From JAGXKT01 sp964531695 (GTDB taxonomy: Bacteria > Planctomycetota > Phycisphaerae > SM23-33), in assembly GCA_964531695.1 (NCBI GenBank), contig CAZHEH010000004.1, forward strand, positions 77,610 to 141,609: a DNA stretch of 64,000 nucleotides, written 5' to 3'. The translations under genes and the position numbers were made by a program. The notes beneath the pieces are model-generated. The model searched no databases, was not told the origin of the DNA, and saw nothing but the letters and a program-made list of their open reading frames with translations. Below are positions 37,336 to 47,388 of this stretch, one piece after another (within the stretch, counting starts at the first letter, position 1; each line of letters starts with the position of its first letter).

Positions 37336-38740
37336 CTGCGATTTCCCAAACGTTGCCCGCCCCCATCGTCACCACCAGATCACCCTCGCCCAGTTGACCG
37401 CGCAGCCGCTCAAGAATCTGCCGGAAAGTCCCGGCGTACTCGGCCTCTCCGCCGTGGAGGCGGATCTGCGCGACCAGGTCCTGCGAGGAAATATACTCCT
37501 TCTCCCGCGCGCTGTCCCGGACGAAGTAGATGTCCGGCACGAACACCGCGTCCGCGGCCGTGAAGCTGCGGGCGAAATCCTTCAGCAAGAACCGTGTGCG
37601 ACTGTGCTGGTGCGGCTGGAAGACGCACAGCAGCCGCCTCGGCTCGTAGCGTTCCCGCAGGGCCCGCAAGGTCACCTCGATCTCGGTCGGATGGTGGGCG
37701 TAGTCGTCCACGACCGTCACGCCCCGGCCCCGGCCCTTGAGCGTCATCCGCCGATGCGCGCCGCGGAAGCCGCCCAGGTGGCGGCAGATGTCCTCCGGCG
37801 TTAGCCCGGCGTGATGCAGCAAAGCGGCTGCCGACAAGCAGTTGTACACATTGTGGCGGCCGGGCAACGACGGCGTGACTCGCCCGAAGCGCCGCCCGCC
37901 GAAGCGGACCTCAAAGCCGTAGCGGCCCTGCCGCGGCCGAAGCTCAGCCGCCTGCCAGTGGCAGTCATCCGCCAGGCCGAAGGTCTCGACCGTGCAGCGG
38001 GCCGCCTCGGCCGCCCGCCGCGCCTCGCGGGACTCCCCGTTGACCACCAGAACGCCCTCGGGGGCCACCTGCGCCGCAAACGCGTGGAAGGCCTCCACGA
38101 TCGCGTCGAGGTCCGCGTAGCAGTCCAGGTGGTCCTCTTCGAGGTTCAGGATAGTCGCAAGGTGCGGGCGCAGGTTCAGGAAGCTGCGGTCGAACTCGCA
38201 CGCCTCGGCCACGAAGTGACGCCCGCCGCCCACGCCGCTCGGGCCGCCGAGCTGCTCGACCGTCGCGCCGATGATGTAGCTGGGCTCCGCCCCGGCCGCG
38301 TGCAGCGAGTGGGCGACCATCGCCGCCGTGGTGCTCTTGCCGTGCGTGCCGGCAACGGCGATGCCCACGTGATGGTCCATCAGCCGCCCGAGCATCTCGC
38401 TGTACTTCACCAGCTCCAGCCCGCGCTGCCGGGCGGCGACTCGTTCCGGATTCTGCTCGTGGATGGCGGCCGAGTGGACAACGATCTCGCAGTCCTCGGG
38501 GATGTTCTCGCCCCGCTGCCCCACGGCGACGGCCGCGCCGCGCTCGGCGAGCCGCCCCAGCGCCGCGCTATCCGCACGGTCCGACCCGGAAACGACCGCG
38601 CCACGCTCCAGCAGCATCTGCGCCAGGGCGCGCATGCCCGAGCCGCCGATGCCGATCATGTGAATCCGTCGCCCTGAGAAGGTTTCTTCGCTTGCGAGCC
38701 GGGCGGAGGTGTCTTCGCGGGGCGCCATCTCTCGGGGCAT
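37292..38740 (-). CDS. murC: UDP-N-acetylmuramate--L-alanine ligase
   Basis: A 482-residue Mur ligase that adds the first amino acid, L-Ala, to UDP-MurNAc. It opens with RIHMIGIGGSGMRALAQMLLERG. The ATP site is VAGTHGKSTTAAMV, followed by EACEFDRSF, LEEDHLDCYAD and VVDDYAHHPTEIEVTL. The ATG at 38740 is chosen because AGGAG lies 8 nt upstream; an ATG nine codons earlier is the alternative. Confidence 0.96.
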   Translation of the reverse strand: MPREMAPREDTSARLASEETFSGRRIHMIGIGGSGMRALAQMLLERGAVVSGSDRADSAALGRLAERGAAVAVGQRGENIPEDCEIVVHSAAIHEQNPERVAARQRGLELVKYSEMLGRLMDHHVGIAVAGTHGKSTTAAMVAHSLHAAGAEPSYIIGATVEQLGGPSGVGGGRHFVAEACEFDRSFLNLRPHLATILNLEEDHLDCYADLDAIVEAFHAFAAQVAPEGVLVVNGESREARRAAEAARCTVETFGLADDCHWQAAELRPRQGRYGFEVRFGGRRFGRVTPSLPGRHNVYNCLSAAALLHHAGLTPEDICRHLGGFRGAHRRMTLKGRGRGVTVVDDYAHHPTEIEVTLRALRERYEPRRLLCVFQPHQHSRTRFLLKDFARSFTAADAVFVPDIYFVRDSAREKEYISSQDLVAQIRLHGGEAEYAGTFRQILERLRGQLGEGDLVVTMGAGNVWEIADELVRGLGRDRQAG

Positions 38741-38821
38741 CGTACTGCTCCTGGGGTGCGGAGTCAAAGCGGGCGCAGTGAGACCCTCCGGCCTCCTTGC
38801 CCTTCCTTCTATCGCCCTGCC

Positions 38822-39937
38822 TCAGGCGATTCCTTTAGAACCGGCAAGCCAGCCCGCCACGTCCGCCGCGGCCTCGGCCGGCCCCGCGCCGCCCGCCGCC
38901 TCTCGCATACGGCTGACCGCGGCGTCGTCATCCAGCAGCGGGAGGACGACCTTTCGGAGTCGCTCGGCGTTTACGCGTGCGTCAATGGCGTCCTCGCACA
39001 GAACGGCCGCCCCGGCCGCCACGAGCTCGGCCGCATTGTGGCGCTGCTGCTGATCTCGATGGTACGGATATGGCATGATGACGGCCGGCGTGCCGTTCGC
39101 CGACAGCTCCGCCACGGTCACCGCCCCGCCGCGGCAGAGCACCAGGTCGGCCGCCGCGTAGCCAAGGTCCATCCGCCGGCAATAGTCTATCAGCCGGACC
39201 GCGGAGCCGGGATAGCCGCCCGGCAGCCCGGCACGCTCCGGACCGGCCACATGCAGCACCTGCCAGCGATCCGACCGCCGGGCCAACTCGTCGCCCAGCG
39301 CTGCCACGGCCGCGTTGACCGTCGCCGCCCCGCTGCTGCCTCCGAACACCACCAGCGTCCGCCGCCCGGCATCCAGCCCGAAGTGGTGCATCGCCTCGTC
39401 GCGGGTACCCGTTGCGATCTCGCGACGCACCGGGCAGCCCACCACTTGCACCCGTTGCCGAACCGGTCCGGGCAGGTACTCCGCCACTGACTCGAATTGG
39501 GCGAAGAGCACTTGCGCGTGCCGAGCGAGATAGCGGTTCGCCTTGCCGGGGACGGCGTCCGGGTTGAGCAACCCGCGGCGGATGCCCCGCCGGGCGGCCT
39601 CGCGCACGACCGGCCCGGCCGCGAAGCCGCCGAGCCCCAGCACGGCCGACGGCTTGAGGTCGCCGAGCATCTGGCGGGCCAGCCGCCGCGATGCGCTCCA
39701 CGCCCGCAAGAAAGCGGGTACGTCGCCGGGGCGGCGCGGCAGCGGCCGCACCGGCTGCTCGACAGTCGCCACGTCCGGGATCGGCCCGAGAATCCGCCGG
39801 TCGAGGGGGCGATCCGAGCAGGCGAAGACGATCTTGGCCTGTGGCTCCCGCCGGCGCAGCTCCTCGGCCACGGCCAGGCCGGGGTACAGGTGCCCGCCCG
39901 TGCCACCGCCGGCGAGGATGTAGAGCTTGCCCGTCAT
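38822..39937 (-). CDS. murG: UDP-GlcNAc:lipid I GlcNAc transferase
   Basis: A 371-residue GT28 enzyme that converts lipid I to lipid II on the inner face of the membrane. The glycine-rich N-terminal motif is LAGGGTGGHLYPGLAVAEEL. VLGLGGFAAGPVV, FGGSSGAATVNAAV and the donor-site block CRGGAVTVAELSANGTPAVIMPYPYHRDQQQRHNAAEL follow. The end lies 81 bp before murC. Confidence 0.96.
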   Translation of the reverse strand: MTGKLYILAGGGTGGHLYPGLAVAEELRRREPQAKIVFACSDRPLDRRILGPIPDVATVEQPVRPLPRRPGDVPAFLRAWSASRRLARQMLGDLKPSAVLGLGGFAAGPVVREAARRGIRRGLLNPDAVPGKANRYLARHAQVLFAQFESVAEYLPGPVRQRVQVVGCPVRREIATGTRDEAMHHFGLDAGRRTLVVFGGSSGAATVNAAVAALGDELARRSDRWQVLHVAGPERAGLPGGYPGSAVRLIDYCRRMDLGYAAADLVLCRGGAVTVAELSANGTPAVIMPYPYHRDQQQRHNAAELVAAGAAVLCEDAIDARVNAERLRKVVLPLLDDDAAVSRMREAAGGAGPAEAAADVAGWLAGSKGIA

Positions 39938-39977
39938 CGCTTGAAGCTTACCGCTCGTGGCACCGAACCGCGACCGC

Positions 39978-41192
39978 TCAGGTCGTCGGGCACGCCAGTT
40001 CCTCCGGCGAATCGTCGGCGCGCGCCGGCGAGCGCTGCTTGGCCGGGTCGGGCGCCTCGTGCGGGCCGTGAGCCGTCACCGAGACCATCAGCCCGACCGC
40101 CGCCGCCATGATGACCAGGGCCGTGCCTCCGGCCGAGATGAACGGGAAGCTCATGCCCGTCGGCGGCAGGATGACCAGGCCCACTGCGATGTGCAGAAGC
40201 GCCTGGGACGCAATGACGAACCCCAGCGCCCCCGCTAGGATTCGGCCCATCGGATCCTGCGACCGCACGGCCGCCCGGCGGGCGGAGATGATCCACAGCC
40301 CCACCACGCCGAACAGCAGCATGGCCCCCAGGAAGCCCCATTCCTCGCAAAAGACCGAGAAGATGAAGTCCGTCGACCGTTCGGGCAGGAAGAACTTCTG
40401 CATGCCCTCGCCGAGTCCCTTGCCGGTCCAGCCGCCTTCGAGAATGCCCGTCAGCGACTGCCGCGGCTGGTACGACGTGGCGTTGGCGGTCGACCACGGA
40501 TCGAACATCGCGGCGATGCGGTTCCAGCGGTACGGCACCCGCACCACCAGCGCGTAGAAGCCGACCGCGCCCGCACCGGCCAGGGCAAAGAGGTAATACA
40601 GCGGGACGCCTGCCAGCAGCATCGTCACGCCCGCGGCCGCGACGATCACGGCGGCCGTGCCGAAATCCTCCGTCACGATCGGCGTCAACGCGGCTCCAAT
40701 GGCCAGCAGACCCACGAAGAACGTCTTGGGCGACTTCGGGTCCGCGCCCGGTCGGCCGAACCATGCCGCCAGGAACACGATCAGCGCCAGTTTGATGACC
40801 TCGGACGGCTGGAAGCCGATGGCGTACTGCTCCGGGCCGACCTGCACCCATCGCCGGTAGCCGCCGACGGCCTTACCGAGCGGCGTGAACACGAGGAATC
40901 CGCACGCGACGGCCGCGGCCAGCAGCGCAAGCGCGGCTATCGGCGTGCGCTGCCCCCAGAGCAGCTTGCGGTAATCCAGCCGCCAGGCGACGAGCATCAC
41001 CAGCAGCGCCAGCCCGGCGAAGAGCGTGTGGCGAATCTCCCTGCGGGCATACCACGGGGGCAGGTCGTCAGTCGACACGACGGCGCTGTGGACCAACACG
41101 ACGCCGAGGGCCAGCAGAGCCAGTGTCGCCAGCATCAGCGCCTGACCGGTTCCGTTGTGTCGGAGCGGCAGCGTGCGTTCGGGTTCGGGCAT
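39978..41192 (-). CDS. ftsW: FtsW-type SEDS lipid II polymerase
   Basis: A 404-residue membrane protein of the SEDS family, which polymerises glycan strands together with a class B penicillin-binding protein. Around ten hydrophobic helices are seen. Signature stretches are GYRRWVQVGPEQYAIGFQPSEVIKLALIVFLA, TEDFGTAAVIVAA, FIFSVFCEEWGFLGAMLL and LPPTGMSFPFISAGGTALV. The ATG at 41192 has GAGG upstream; GTG at 41210 is an alternative. In most dcw clusters murD sits between mraY and ftsW; here the gap to mraY is only 48 bp and murD is missing. Confidence 0.95.
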   Translation of the reverse strand: MPEPERTLPLRHNGTGQALMLATLALLALGVVLVHSAVVSTDDLPPWYARREIRHTLFAGLALLVMLVAWRLDYRKLLWGQRTPIAALALLAAAVACGFLVFTPLGKAVGGYRRWVQVGPEQYAIGFQPSEVIKLALIVFLAAWFGRPGADPKSPKTFFVGLLAIGAALTPIVTEDFGTAAVIVAAAGVTMLLAGVPLYYLFALAGAGAVGFYALVVRVPYRWNRIAAMFDPWSTANATSYQPRQSLTGILEGGWTGKGLGEGMQKFFLPERSTDFIFSVFCEEWGFLGAMLLFGVVGLWIISARRAAVRSQDPMGRILAGALGFVIASQALLHIAVGLVILPPTGMSFPFISAGGTALVIMAAAVGLMVSVTAHGPHEAPDPAKQRSPARADDSPEELACPTT

Positions 41193-41240
41193 CCTTGCCT
41201 CGCGATCCACTTTGACCGTGCGGCCACGTATGTGTCTTCG

Positions 41241-42338
41241 TCACCTCAGCTTCAGCGTCGCCAGCGCCAGCGCCGCGCAGATCATCCCCAGCAGCCAGAA
41301 GCGGACGACGACCTTCGTCTCCGCCCATCCGCCGAGGTGGAAATGATGGTGCACCGGCGCGCAGCGGAACAGCCGCTTGCCCTCCATGCCGCCGGGCCCC
41401 TTGGTCAGCTTGAAGTAGCCGATCTGCAGCAGCACGCTCACCGCCTCCATCACGAACACGCCGCCGGCGATCAGCAGCAGCAGTTCCTGGCGCGTCACCA
41501 GCGCGATGTAGGCGACGATGCCCCCCAGTGGCAGCGAGCCCGTGTCGCCCATGAACACGTGCGCGGGCGGGGCGTTGTACCACAGGAAGCCCAGCGACGA
41601 GCCGAGCAGCGCGGCGCAGATGACGGCCATCTCGCGGGCCTCGGGCCCGACCAGCGGCATGTGCGTCGCCGCGGCCCAGTCGGCCGTGCCGACCGTCCAG
41701 GTCAGCATCATCAGCACGCCCGCGACGATGGCCACGCAGCCGGAGGCCAGCCCGTCCATGCCGTCGGTCAGGTTCACCGCGTTGGTCGAGCCGACCAGCG
41801 TCAACACCATGATGATGACGTAGGCGAACATCGGCAGGTAGATGTGACCCCGCCAGAACGGGAAGTAGAGCTGCTTGGCCGGCTCGAGGTACTGTCCGTA
41901 CGAGCGGGTGAACACGGCCAGCAATACGGCCAGTCCGATCTGGAAGACCAGCTTCTCCCACATCTTCAGCCCGTCGCGCGAACCCGTGCCGGCGGAGTAC
42001 CGGAGCTTGAGCCAGTCGTCCACCGCCCCGAGGCCGCCAAGCCAGATCAGCGCGACCATGCTCATGCGAATGTAGCCGTTGCCGAGGTCGCCGAAGATCA
42101 GCGTCGCGGCGAAGATCGCGATGACGATCAGGATGCCGCCCATCGTCGGCGTGTTGGACTTGTAGCGGCTGAGCCGGTTGAGGTCCGCGTGATCGAACTC
42201 CGGGCGGTCGCCCAGCTTGCGCTTGACCAAGAAGCGGATCATCCGCGGGCCGAGGATCAGCACGATCAGGAAACTCGCCACCGCCGAGCCGGAGGCCCGC
42301 AGAAGTAGACTCTCTCCGCCCAGCAAGCTGTGAATCAC
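41241..42338 (-). CDS. mraY: Phospho-N-acetylmuramoyl-pentapeptide transferase
   Basis: A 365-residue membrane enzyme that moves phospho-MurNAc-pentapeptide to undecaprenyl phosphate, making lipid I. Signature blocks are KSNTPTMGGILIV, GGLGAVDDWLK (catalytic Asp pair), NAVNLTDGMDGLASG, VFMGDTGSLPLGG and the His cluster RCAPVHHHFHLGG. The start overlaps the murF end by 4 bp. Confidence 0.97.
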   Translation of the reverse strand: MIHSLLGGESLLLRASGSAVASFLIVLILGPRMIRFLVKRKLGDRPEFDHADLNRLSRYKSNTPTMGGILIVIAIFAATLIFGDLGNGYIRMSMVALIWLGGLGAVDDWLKLRYSAGTGSRDGLKMWEKLVFQIGLAVLLAVFTRSYGQYLEPAKQLYFPFWRGHIYLPMFAYVIIMVLTLVGSTNAVNLTDGMDGLASGCVAIVAGVLMMLTWTVGTADWAAATHMPLVGPEAREMAVICAALLGSSLGFLWYNAPPAHVFMGDTGSLPLGGIVAYIALVTRQELLLLIAGGVFVMEAVSVLLQIGYFKLTKGPGGMEGKRLFRCAPVHHHFHLGGWAETKVVVRFWLLGMICAALALATLKLR

Positions 42339-43783
42339 CGCGTCCCGTCCTTGGCCGGATCCGGTCCGGCCGGCTTCTCATCCTTCGCCCGCGCGTCGCA
42401 GACGGCCTGCACCACGCGCTCCATCGCCATGCCGCGCGAGCCCTTGACCAACACCGCGTCCCCCTGCCGCAGGCGCGCGGGCAGTTCGCGCGCCAGCGCC
42501 GTCACCTCGTCGATGCATTCGGCGGCCGCGCCGGCATCCTTCGCCCCCTCCGCGATATATCGACCCAGCGCGCCGACGCCGATGAGCAAATCGACGCCCC
42601 GGCCGGCCGCCTCGCGACCCGCCTGGCGGTGCAGTTCCTTGGCGCGGTCGCCCAGCTCCAGCATGTCGCCCAGCACGGCGATCCGGCGCGACGCGGGCGT
42701 CTCGGCCAAGACCTCAAGCGCCGCCGCTACGCTGGCCGGGTTGGCGTTGTACGCGTCGTTGATGATCGCAACGCCCTCATGGGACATGCTCTGAAGCCGC
42801 ATCGGCACGCCCGGGAAGTCCGCCAGCGCCGCGGCCGCCGCATCCTGGGTGAGCCCGAATCGCTGCACGGCGGCGATCGCCGCCAGCGCGTTCAGGGCGT
42901 TGTGCTCGCCGGGAACCGGCAGGTCGGCCCACAGGCGGTCGTTGATCTGGATCCGCTGCCCGTTCGGGCTGGGCTCGCGGCCCGTCAGGCGGAGGTCCAC
43001 GTGCTCGGAGCGGCCGAACCGGACCAGCCGCCGCCCCGTTCCGTTCGTCGCCGGATCCAGCGCCAGCCCCGCGGCCCGGCGCAACGGCTCGGCGTCGCCC
43101 AGCAGGATACCCATGCCGCCGGGCACCAGGCAGCTCAGCAGCGATGCCTTCTCGACGGCGACGCGGTCTACGTTGCCCAGCTTCTCCGTGTGTGCGGCCG
43201 CGACGGAGGTGACCACCGCCACGTGCGGACGGATGAGCGAGCCCAGCGCCGCGATTTCCCCCGGGGCGCTCGTGCCGACCTCGCAGATCACATAGTCGTC
43301 GCCCGGCTCGACGCTCAGCAGCGTCATCGGCACGCCGATGTCGTTGTTGAAGCTCTTCGGCGAGCAGCGGCCGGCGAGATGCTTGCCCAAGACGTGGTCG
43401 ATCATCCGCTTGACGGTCGTCTTGCCGTTTGAGCCGGTCACCGCCACCACCGTGGCCGACGTCATCTCCCGGTAGTACGAGGCCAGTTCCCCCAGCGCCC
43501 GGCGGGTGTCCGGCACAACCAGCAGCCCCATCGGGCCCTCTTCGGGCAGTGAAGCGAGTTGGTCCGCGTCCCGAGCCACGACGGCCGCGACGCAGCCCGC
43601 CTCCTCCGCTCGGGCGAGGTAGTCGTGCCCGTCGAAACGCTCGCCGCGCAGCGCGAAGTACACCTCGCCCCCAGTCGCGGTGCGCGTGTCCGTGCTCACG
43701 TCGCGAACGGAGCCCTCGCTCGGCGGGCGCAGCCACCGACCCCGGAGCGCCTCGCGGATTTCCTCGGCCGTAAGCGGCTTCAC
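42335..43783 (-). CDS. murF: UDP-MurNAc-tripeptide--D-Ala-D-Ala ligase
   Basis: A 482-residue Mur ligase that adds D-Ala-D-Ala. The ATP site is VAVTGSNGKTTVKRMIDHVL, followed by KSFNNDIGVPMTLL, the EVGTSAPGEIAALGSLIRP block and INDAYNANPASVAAALEVL. The GTG start at 43783 overlaps the murE stop as GTGA. The long in-frame extension upstream lies inside murE and is not used. Confidence 0.96.
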   Translation of the reverse strand: MKPLTAEEIREALRGRWLRPPSEGSVRDVSTDTRTATGGEVYFALRGERFDGHDYLARAEEAGCVAAVVARDADQLASLPEEGPMGLLVVPDTRRALGELASYYREMTSATVVAVTGSNGKTTVKRMIDHVLGKHLAGRCSPKSFNNDIGVPMTLLSVEPGDDYVICEVGTSAPGEIAALGSLIRPHVAVVTSVAAAHTEKLGNVDRVAVEKASLLSCLVPGGMGILLGDAEPLRRAAGLALDPATNGTGRRLVRFGRSEHVDLRLTGREPSPNGQRIQINDRLWADLPVPGEHNALNALAAIAAVQRFGLTQDAAAAALADFPGVPMRLQSMSHEGVAIINDAYNANPASVAAALEVLAETPASRRIAVLGDMLELGDRAKELHRQAGREAAGRGVDLLIGVGALGRYIAEGAKDAGAAAECIDEVTALARELPARLRQGDAVLVKGSRGMAMERVVQAVCDARAKDEKPAGPDPAKDGTR

Positions 43784-45249
43784 GGAAGCACCCCCGCGCT
43801 GCGCAGCGCCGCGGCGGCGACTTCCATGTCGTCGAAATGTACGCGCCGAGAGCCGATCTGCTGGTACGTCTCGTGGCCCTTGCCGGCGATGAGGATGACG
43901 TCGCCGGCTTCCGCCTCCGCAACGGCACGCCCGATGGCCGTGCGACGGTCCGGCTCGACGGTGGCGCGAGACCGGCCGGATTCGGTCAGCCCGGCCACGA
44001 TTTCCTCGATGATCGCCTGTGGATCTTCGCTGCGGGGGTTGTCCGAGGTGATCCACAGTCGGTCGGCCATGTCTTGGGCGATGCGGGCCATGCGCGGCCG
44101 CTTGGCGCGGTCGCGGTCGCCCCCGCACCCGAACACGAGGATCAGCCGGCGATGCTCGATGGGCTGCAAGGCGGCTAGAACGTTTTGCAGGGCGTCATCC
44201 GTGTGGGCGTAGTCGACGAACACCTGGAACGGCGCCTCCGCCGCCACCCGGGCCAGCCGGCCCGGCACGGCCGCCACGCCGGACAGCGCCTCGGCGATCT
44301 CCGGCAACCCCACGCCGAGCCCGCGGCATGCGGCCGCCGCGGCCAGGCAGTTCAGCACGTTGTGCCGGCCGATCAGGGGCGTCGCCACGCCGACCTCGGA
44401 TTCCCCGTCCCGCAGCAGGAGTCGCGAGCCGGTGGCATCGATCTCGTCGATTCGGGCCCACACGTCGGCCGCCGAACTCAGCCCGAACCAGCACACCCGA
44501 GCGCTCGTCGCTGCCGCCATCGTCTCGCCGGCGGGGTCGTCCCGATTGATCACGGCCACGGCGCTCGCCGGCAGGTCCTCGAACAGCCGCCGCTTGGCGG
44601 CCGCGTAGGCGTCCATCGTGCCGTGGTAGTCCAGGTGATCGCCCGAGAGGTTGGTGAACACGCCCGCGGCAAAGGCCACCCCGGCCGTGCGGCGCTGGTC
44701 GAGCGCGTGCGAGGACGTTTCCATCACGAGGTGCGTCCGCCCCGCTTCGACCATCTCCGCCGTCAGCTCCGCGAGCTCAACGGGGCCCGGTGTGGTATTG
44801 GTCGCGGGGGCGGCCTGTCCGCCCGTCTCGTACGCGATGGTGCCCAGCAGCCCCGGCAGGTGCCCCGCGTGGGCGAGCACAGCCCGAATCAGATGGGCGA
44901 CGGTCGTCTTGCCGTTCGTGCCGGTCACCGCGACGCAGGTCAGCTTGCGCGCCGGCCAGCCGCGGACGGCCTGGGCCAGCGGCCCGGCCGCCTGCCGGGT
45001 GTCGGCCACGCTCGCGAACGGCACGCCCTCGGGAACGCCCGCCGCGTCCTCGCACACGATACAAGCAACACCGGCCTCCACGGCTTGGGGGATGAAGGCA
45101 TGGCCGTCCCGCACCGGACCGCGCACGGCCACGAAGCACGTGCCCGGCGCGCAACGGCGCGAGTCGGTGTGCACGTCGGTCACGTCGGCGTCATGCCCAC
45201 GGCGGCGGCATGCGACGCCCGCTTCTGTCAGCAGTTCGGAGAACCTCAT
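43780..45249 (-). CDS. murE: UDP-MurNAc-tripeptide synthetase (meso-DAP type)
   Basis: A 489-residue Mur ligase that adds the third residue of the stem peptide. The ATP site is VAVTGTNGKTTVAHLIRAVL. YHGTMDAYAAAKRRLF and VDYAHTDDALQNVLAAL also fit the family. The specificity motif DNPR occurs in LWITSDNPRSEDPQ; in known enzymes DNPR goes with meso-diaminopimelate. It therefore predicts Gram-negative-type, DAP-containing peptidoglycan. 82 bp separate it from the penicillin-binding protein gene. Confidence 0.96.
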   Translation of the reverse strand: MRFSELLTEAGVACRRRGHDADVTDVHTDSRRCAPGTCFVAVRGPVRDGHAFIPQAVEAGVACIVCEDAAGVPEGVPFASVADTRQAAGPLAQAVRGWPARKLTCVAVTGTNGKTTVAHLIRAVLAHAGHLPGLLGTIAYETGGQAAPATNTTPGPVELAELTAEMVEAGRTHLVMETSSHALDQRRTAGVAFAAGVFTNLSGDHLDYHGTMDAYAAAKRRLFEDLPASAVAVINRDDPAGETMAAATSARVCWFGLSSAADVWARIDEIDATGSRLLLRDGESEVGVATPLIGRHNVLNCLAAAAACRGLGVGLPEIAEALSGVAAVPGRLARVAAEAPFQVFVDYAHTDDALQNVLAALQPIEHRRLILVFGCGGDRDRAKRPRMARIAQDMADRLWITSDNPRSEDPQAIIEEIVAGLTESGRSRATVEPDRRTAIGRAVAEAEAGDVILIAGKGHETYQQIGSRRVHFDDMEVAAAALRSAGVLP

Positions 45250-45331
45250 CGTCCATGTCGGCGCCCGCCCGCAGGCGCAGTATAGCGTATCGCACGCGCC
45301 GGGATGCAGTCACCGCAATCCGGCCGCCACG

Positions 45332-47107
45332 CTAGCGATGGGCCACGGCGCTCGGGCCCCGCCGGGACGGACGCGGGCAGAGCGTCCGGTCGCCGGGCAC
45401 CTCCAGGTAGGTCAGCGACCGTTCCAGCACGTCACGAACGTACGGCGCCGCCACCTTCGATCCGTAGTAGCCCTTGTCCGGATCGGGCCAGTAAACGCTG
45501 ATGACGCACAGCAGTCGCGGCCGGTCGACCGGCGCCGCCCCGACGAAGCTGGCGGTGTAGGCCCCATCCACGTATCCGCCGGGGCCCGGAATCTGGGCCG
45601 TGCCGGTCTTGCCCATGCTGGTCCACCGCGACATGCGGCAGCTTTTGCCGGTACCGCGCTCGACGACCTGGCCCAGCACGCGGCGGGTCTGGGCCGAGGT
45701 CCGCTCGCTGAGGACTCGCGCGACGACCTCGCGTTGCCCGGCACGGACGATCTCGCCGTCCGGACCGCGGATGTGGTCCACGAGGCGCGGGCGGAGCAGC
45801 TCGCCGCCGTTGATGAGCGCCGCGTACGCCATCGCGAGCTGAAGCGACGTGACGGACATCTCCTGGCCGAACGGGATGCGCGGCGTGCTGTAGCCGTTCC
45901 ACTTCTCCAGGTCGCGGAGGATGCCCGCGTCCTCGCCCGGCAGCTCGATGCCGGTCTGCCGCCCGAGCCCGAAGCGCGACGCCACCGCGTACAGCCGCGA
46001 GTTTCCCAACAGCAGGCCGATCTTGGCCATGCCGATGTTGCTGGAGTAGACGACGATGTCCTCCACGCTCAGGTGGTCGTACCGCTTGCCGTGGTCCCGG
46101 ATCGTCCCGCCGCGGGGCACCCGGAAGACGCCCTGTTCGCAGTAGATCTCGCTGCCGTAGCGGACAAGCCCGGCCTGCACCGCGGCGGCGGCGAATACCG
46201 GCTTCATCACGCTGCCCGGCTCGAACGGCATGCTGATCGCCCGGTTCACCGCCCGCGGCAGGTCCTCGGCGCGGAAACGGCCCGGATCGAAGCTTGGCGC
46301 CGAGCACATCGCCAGGATCTTGCCGGTCGACGGATCGACGACGACGCCGGCCGCCCAGGTCTTACCCGGCAGGCCGTAGGTGGCGACGCTCTCATGCACC
46401 GCCTCCTCCAGATACCGCTGGATCTCCGTGTCCAGGCACAGATACACGCTGCTGCCGTCGCGCGGCAGGGTGCATTGGTCCCCGAGCGGGTACACCGGCC
46501 TTCGGCGTGAATCGGCCAGCACGACCCGGCGCCCGTCCTCGTGCCGCAGGTAGGGCTCCATGGCCAGCTCCAGCCCGCCGCCGCCCCTTCCGTCGCGCCG
46601 ACGGAAGCCCAGTACAGTCGCGGCCAGCGGGCCGTTGGGGTAGTAGCGACGCCACTCCTCGGTGATGCCCACGGCCCGCAGGTCGAGCCCCTCGACGGCC
46701 TCCCGCTCGGGCTCGCCGATTTCGCGCTTCAGCCACACGAAACGCTTGTCCCGCCGTGCGAGCAGGTCGTCCATCACCTCTCGCGGCGCCCGACCCAGCG
46801 CGCGGGCCACGCCCAGCGCCGCGGCGGGCAGTTCCCCGTCGGGGATGATGGCGGGATCGGCGAAACAGCTCGGCACTCGCTCGCTGCCGGCCATCACGAC
46901 GTACGAGCCGCGGGTGCGAGCGAAAATGTGCCCCGGCCGCGCCGGCATGTGGAAGACTCGCCGCTGCTGGCGGCGCGCCAACTCCGCGGCTCGCGGTCGC
47001 TCATCCCGCATCAGCAAGCTCAGTCGGGCCACCATCAGCCCCAGCGCGACGAGCAATAGCCCGAAGACCAGATTGTATCGCCAGGTGCCCGGCGGCCTCT
47101 TGCTCAT
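45332..47107 (-). CDS. ftsI: Class B penicillin-binding protein (FtsI/PBP2-type transpeptidase)
   Basis: A 591-residue protein with one transmembrane helix (about 11-31), a pedestal domain and a C-terminal transpeptidase domain. The active-site motifs are SxxK at 299-302 (EPGSVMKP), SxN at 355-357 (YSSNIGM) and KTG at 500-502 (MGKTGTAQ). It cross-links septal peptidoglycan with FtsW. The ATG at 47107 overlaps the stop of the ftsL-like gene as ATGA. No PASTA domains are seen. Confidence 0.95.
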   Translation of the reverse strand: MSKRPPGTWRYNLVFGLLLVALGLMVARLSLLMRDERPRAAELARRQQRRVFHMPARPGHIFARTRGSYVVMAGSERVPSCFADPAIIPDGELPAAALGVARALGRAPREVMDDLLARRDKRFVWLKREIGEPEREAVEGLDLRAVGITEEWRRYYPNGPLAATVLGFRRRDGRGGGGLELAMEPYLRHEDGRRVVLADSRRRPVYPLGDQCTLPRDGSSVYLCLDTEIQRYLEEAVHESVATYGLPGKTWAAGVVVDPSTGKILAMCSAPSFDPGRFRAEDLPRAVNRAISMPFEPGSVMKPVFAAAAVQAGLVRYGSEIYCEQGVFRVPRGGTIRDHGKRYDHLSVEDIVVYSSNIGMAKIGLLLGNSRLYAVASRFGLGRQTGIELPGEDAGILRDLEKWNGYSTPRIPFGQEMSVTSLQLAMAYAALINGGELLRPRLVDHIRGPDGEIVRAGQREVVARVLSERTSAQTRRVLGQVVERGTGKSCRMSRWTSMGKTGTAQIPGPGGYVDGAYTASFVGAAPVDRPRLLCVISVYWPDPDKGYYGSKVAAPYVRDVLERSLTYLEVPGDRTLCPRPSRRGPSAVAHR

Positions 47108-47388
47108 CGTGCCCTCGCGCCTCCCTCCTCCGGCCGGCAGACGACCTGATACTGAGCGTCGCCCCGCGGCACCCATTCGACGCCCATCGCCCAGGCCCGG
47201 CGGCGCACCTCCTCGACGGCGACCTGACGCCGAATCCGCGCCTCGTACCGCCAGATTTCCGGGCGGATCGCCCGGCGGCGCATTTCCAGCCGTTGGAACT
47301 CCTGCCGATAGCGCAGCTCCTGCCGCCGCAGGCCCACGAGGGCCACCGCGATGCCCGTCAACGCCAGGATGACAACGGCGATTCGCAT
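47104..47388 (-). CDS. ftsL: FtsL-like small division protein
   Basis: A 94-residue protein. An N-terminal transmembrane helix (MRIAVVILALTGIAVALVGL) is followed by a charged helical stretch rich in Arg and Glu (RRQELRYRQEFQRLEMRRRAIRPEIWRYEARIRR) likely to form a coiled coil. Size, topology and position directly before ftsI match FtsL, although sequence identity is not recognisable. The stop overlaps the ftsI start (ATGA). A 181-bp gap upstream of it (47389-47569) shows no gene. Confidence 0.68.
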   Translation of the reverse strand: MRIAVVILALTGIAVALVGLRRQELRYRQEFQRLEMRRRAIRPEIWRYEARIRRQVAVEEVRRRAWAMGVEWVPRGDAQYQVVCRPEEGGARAR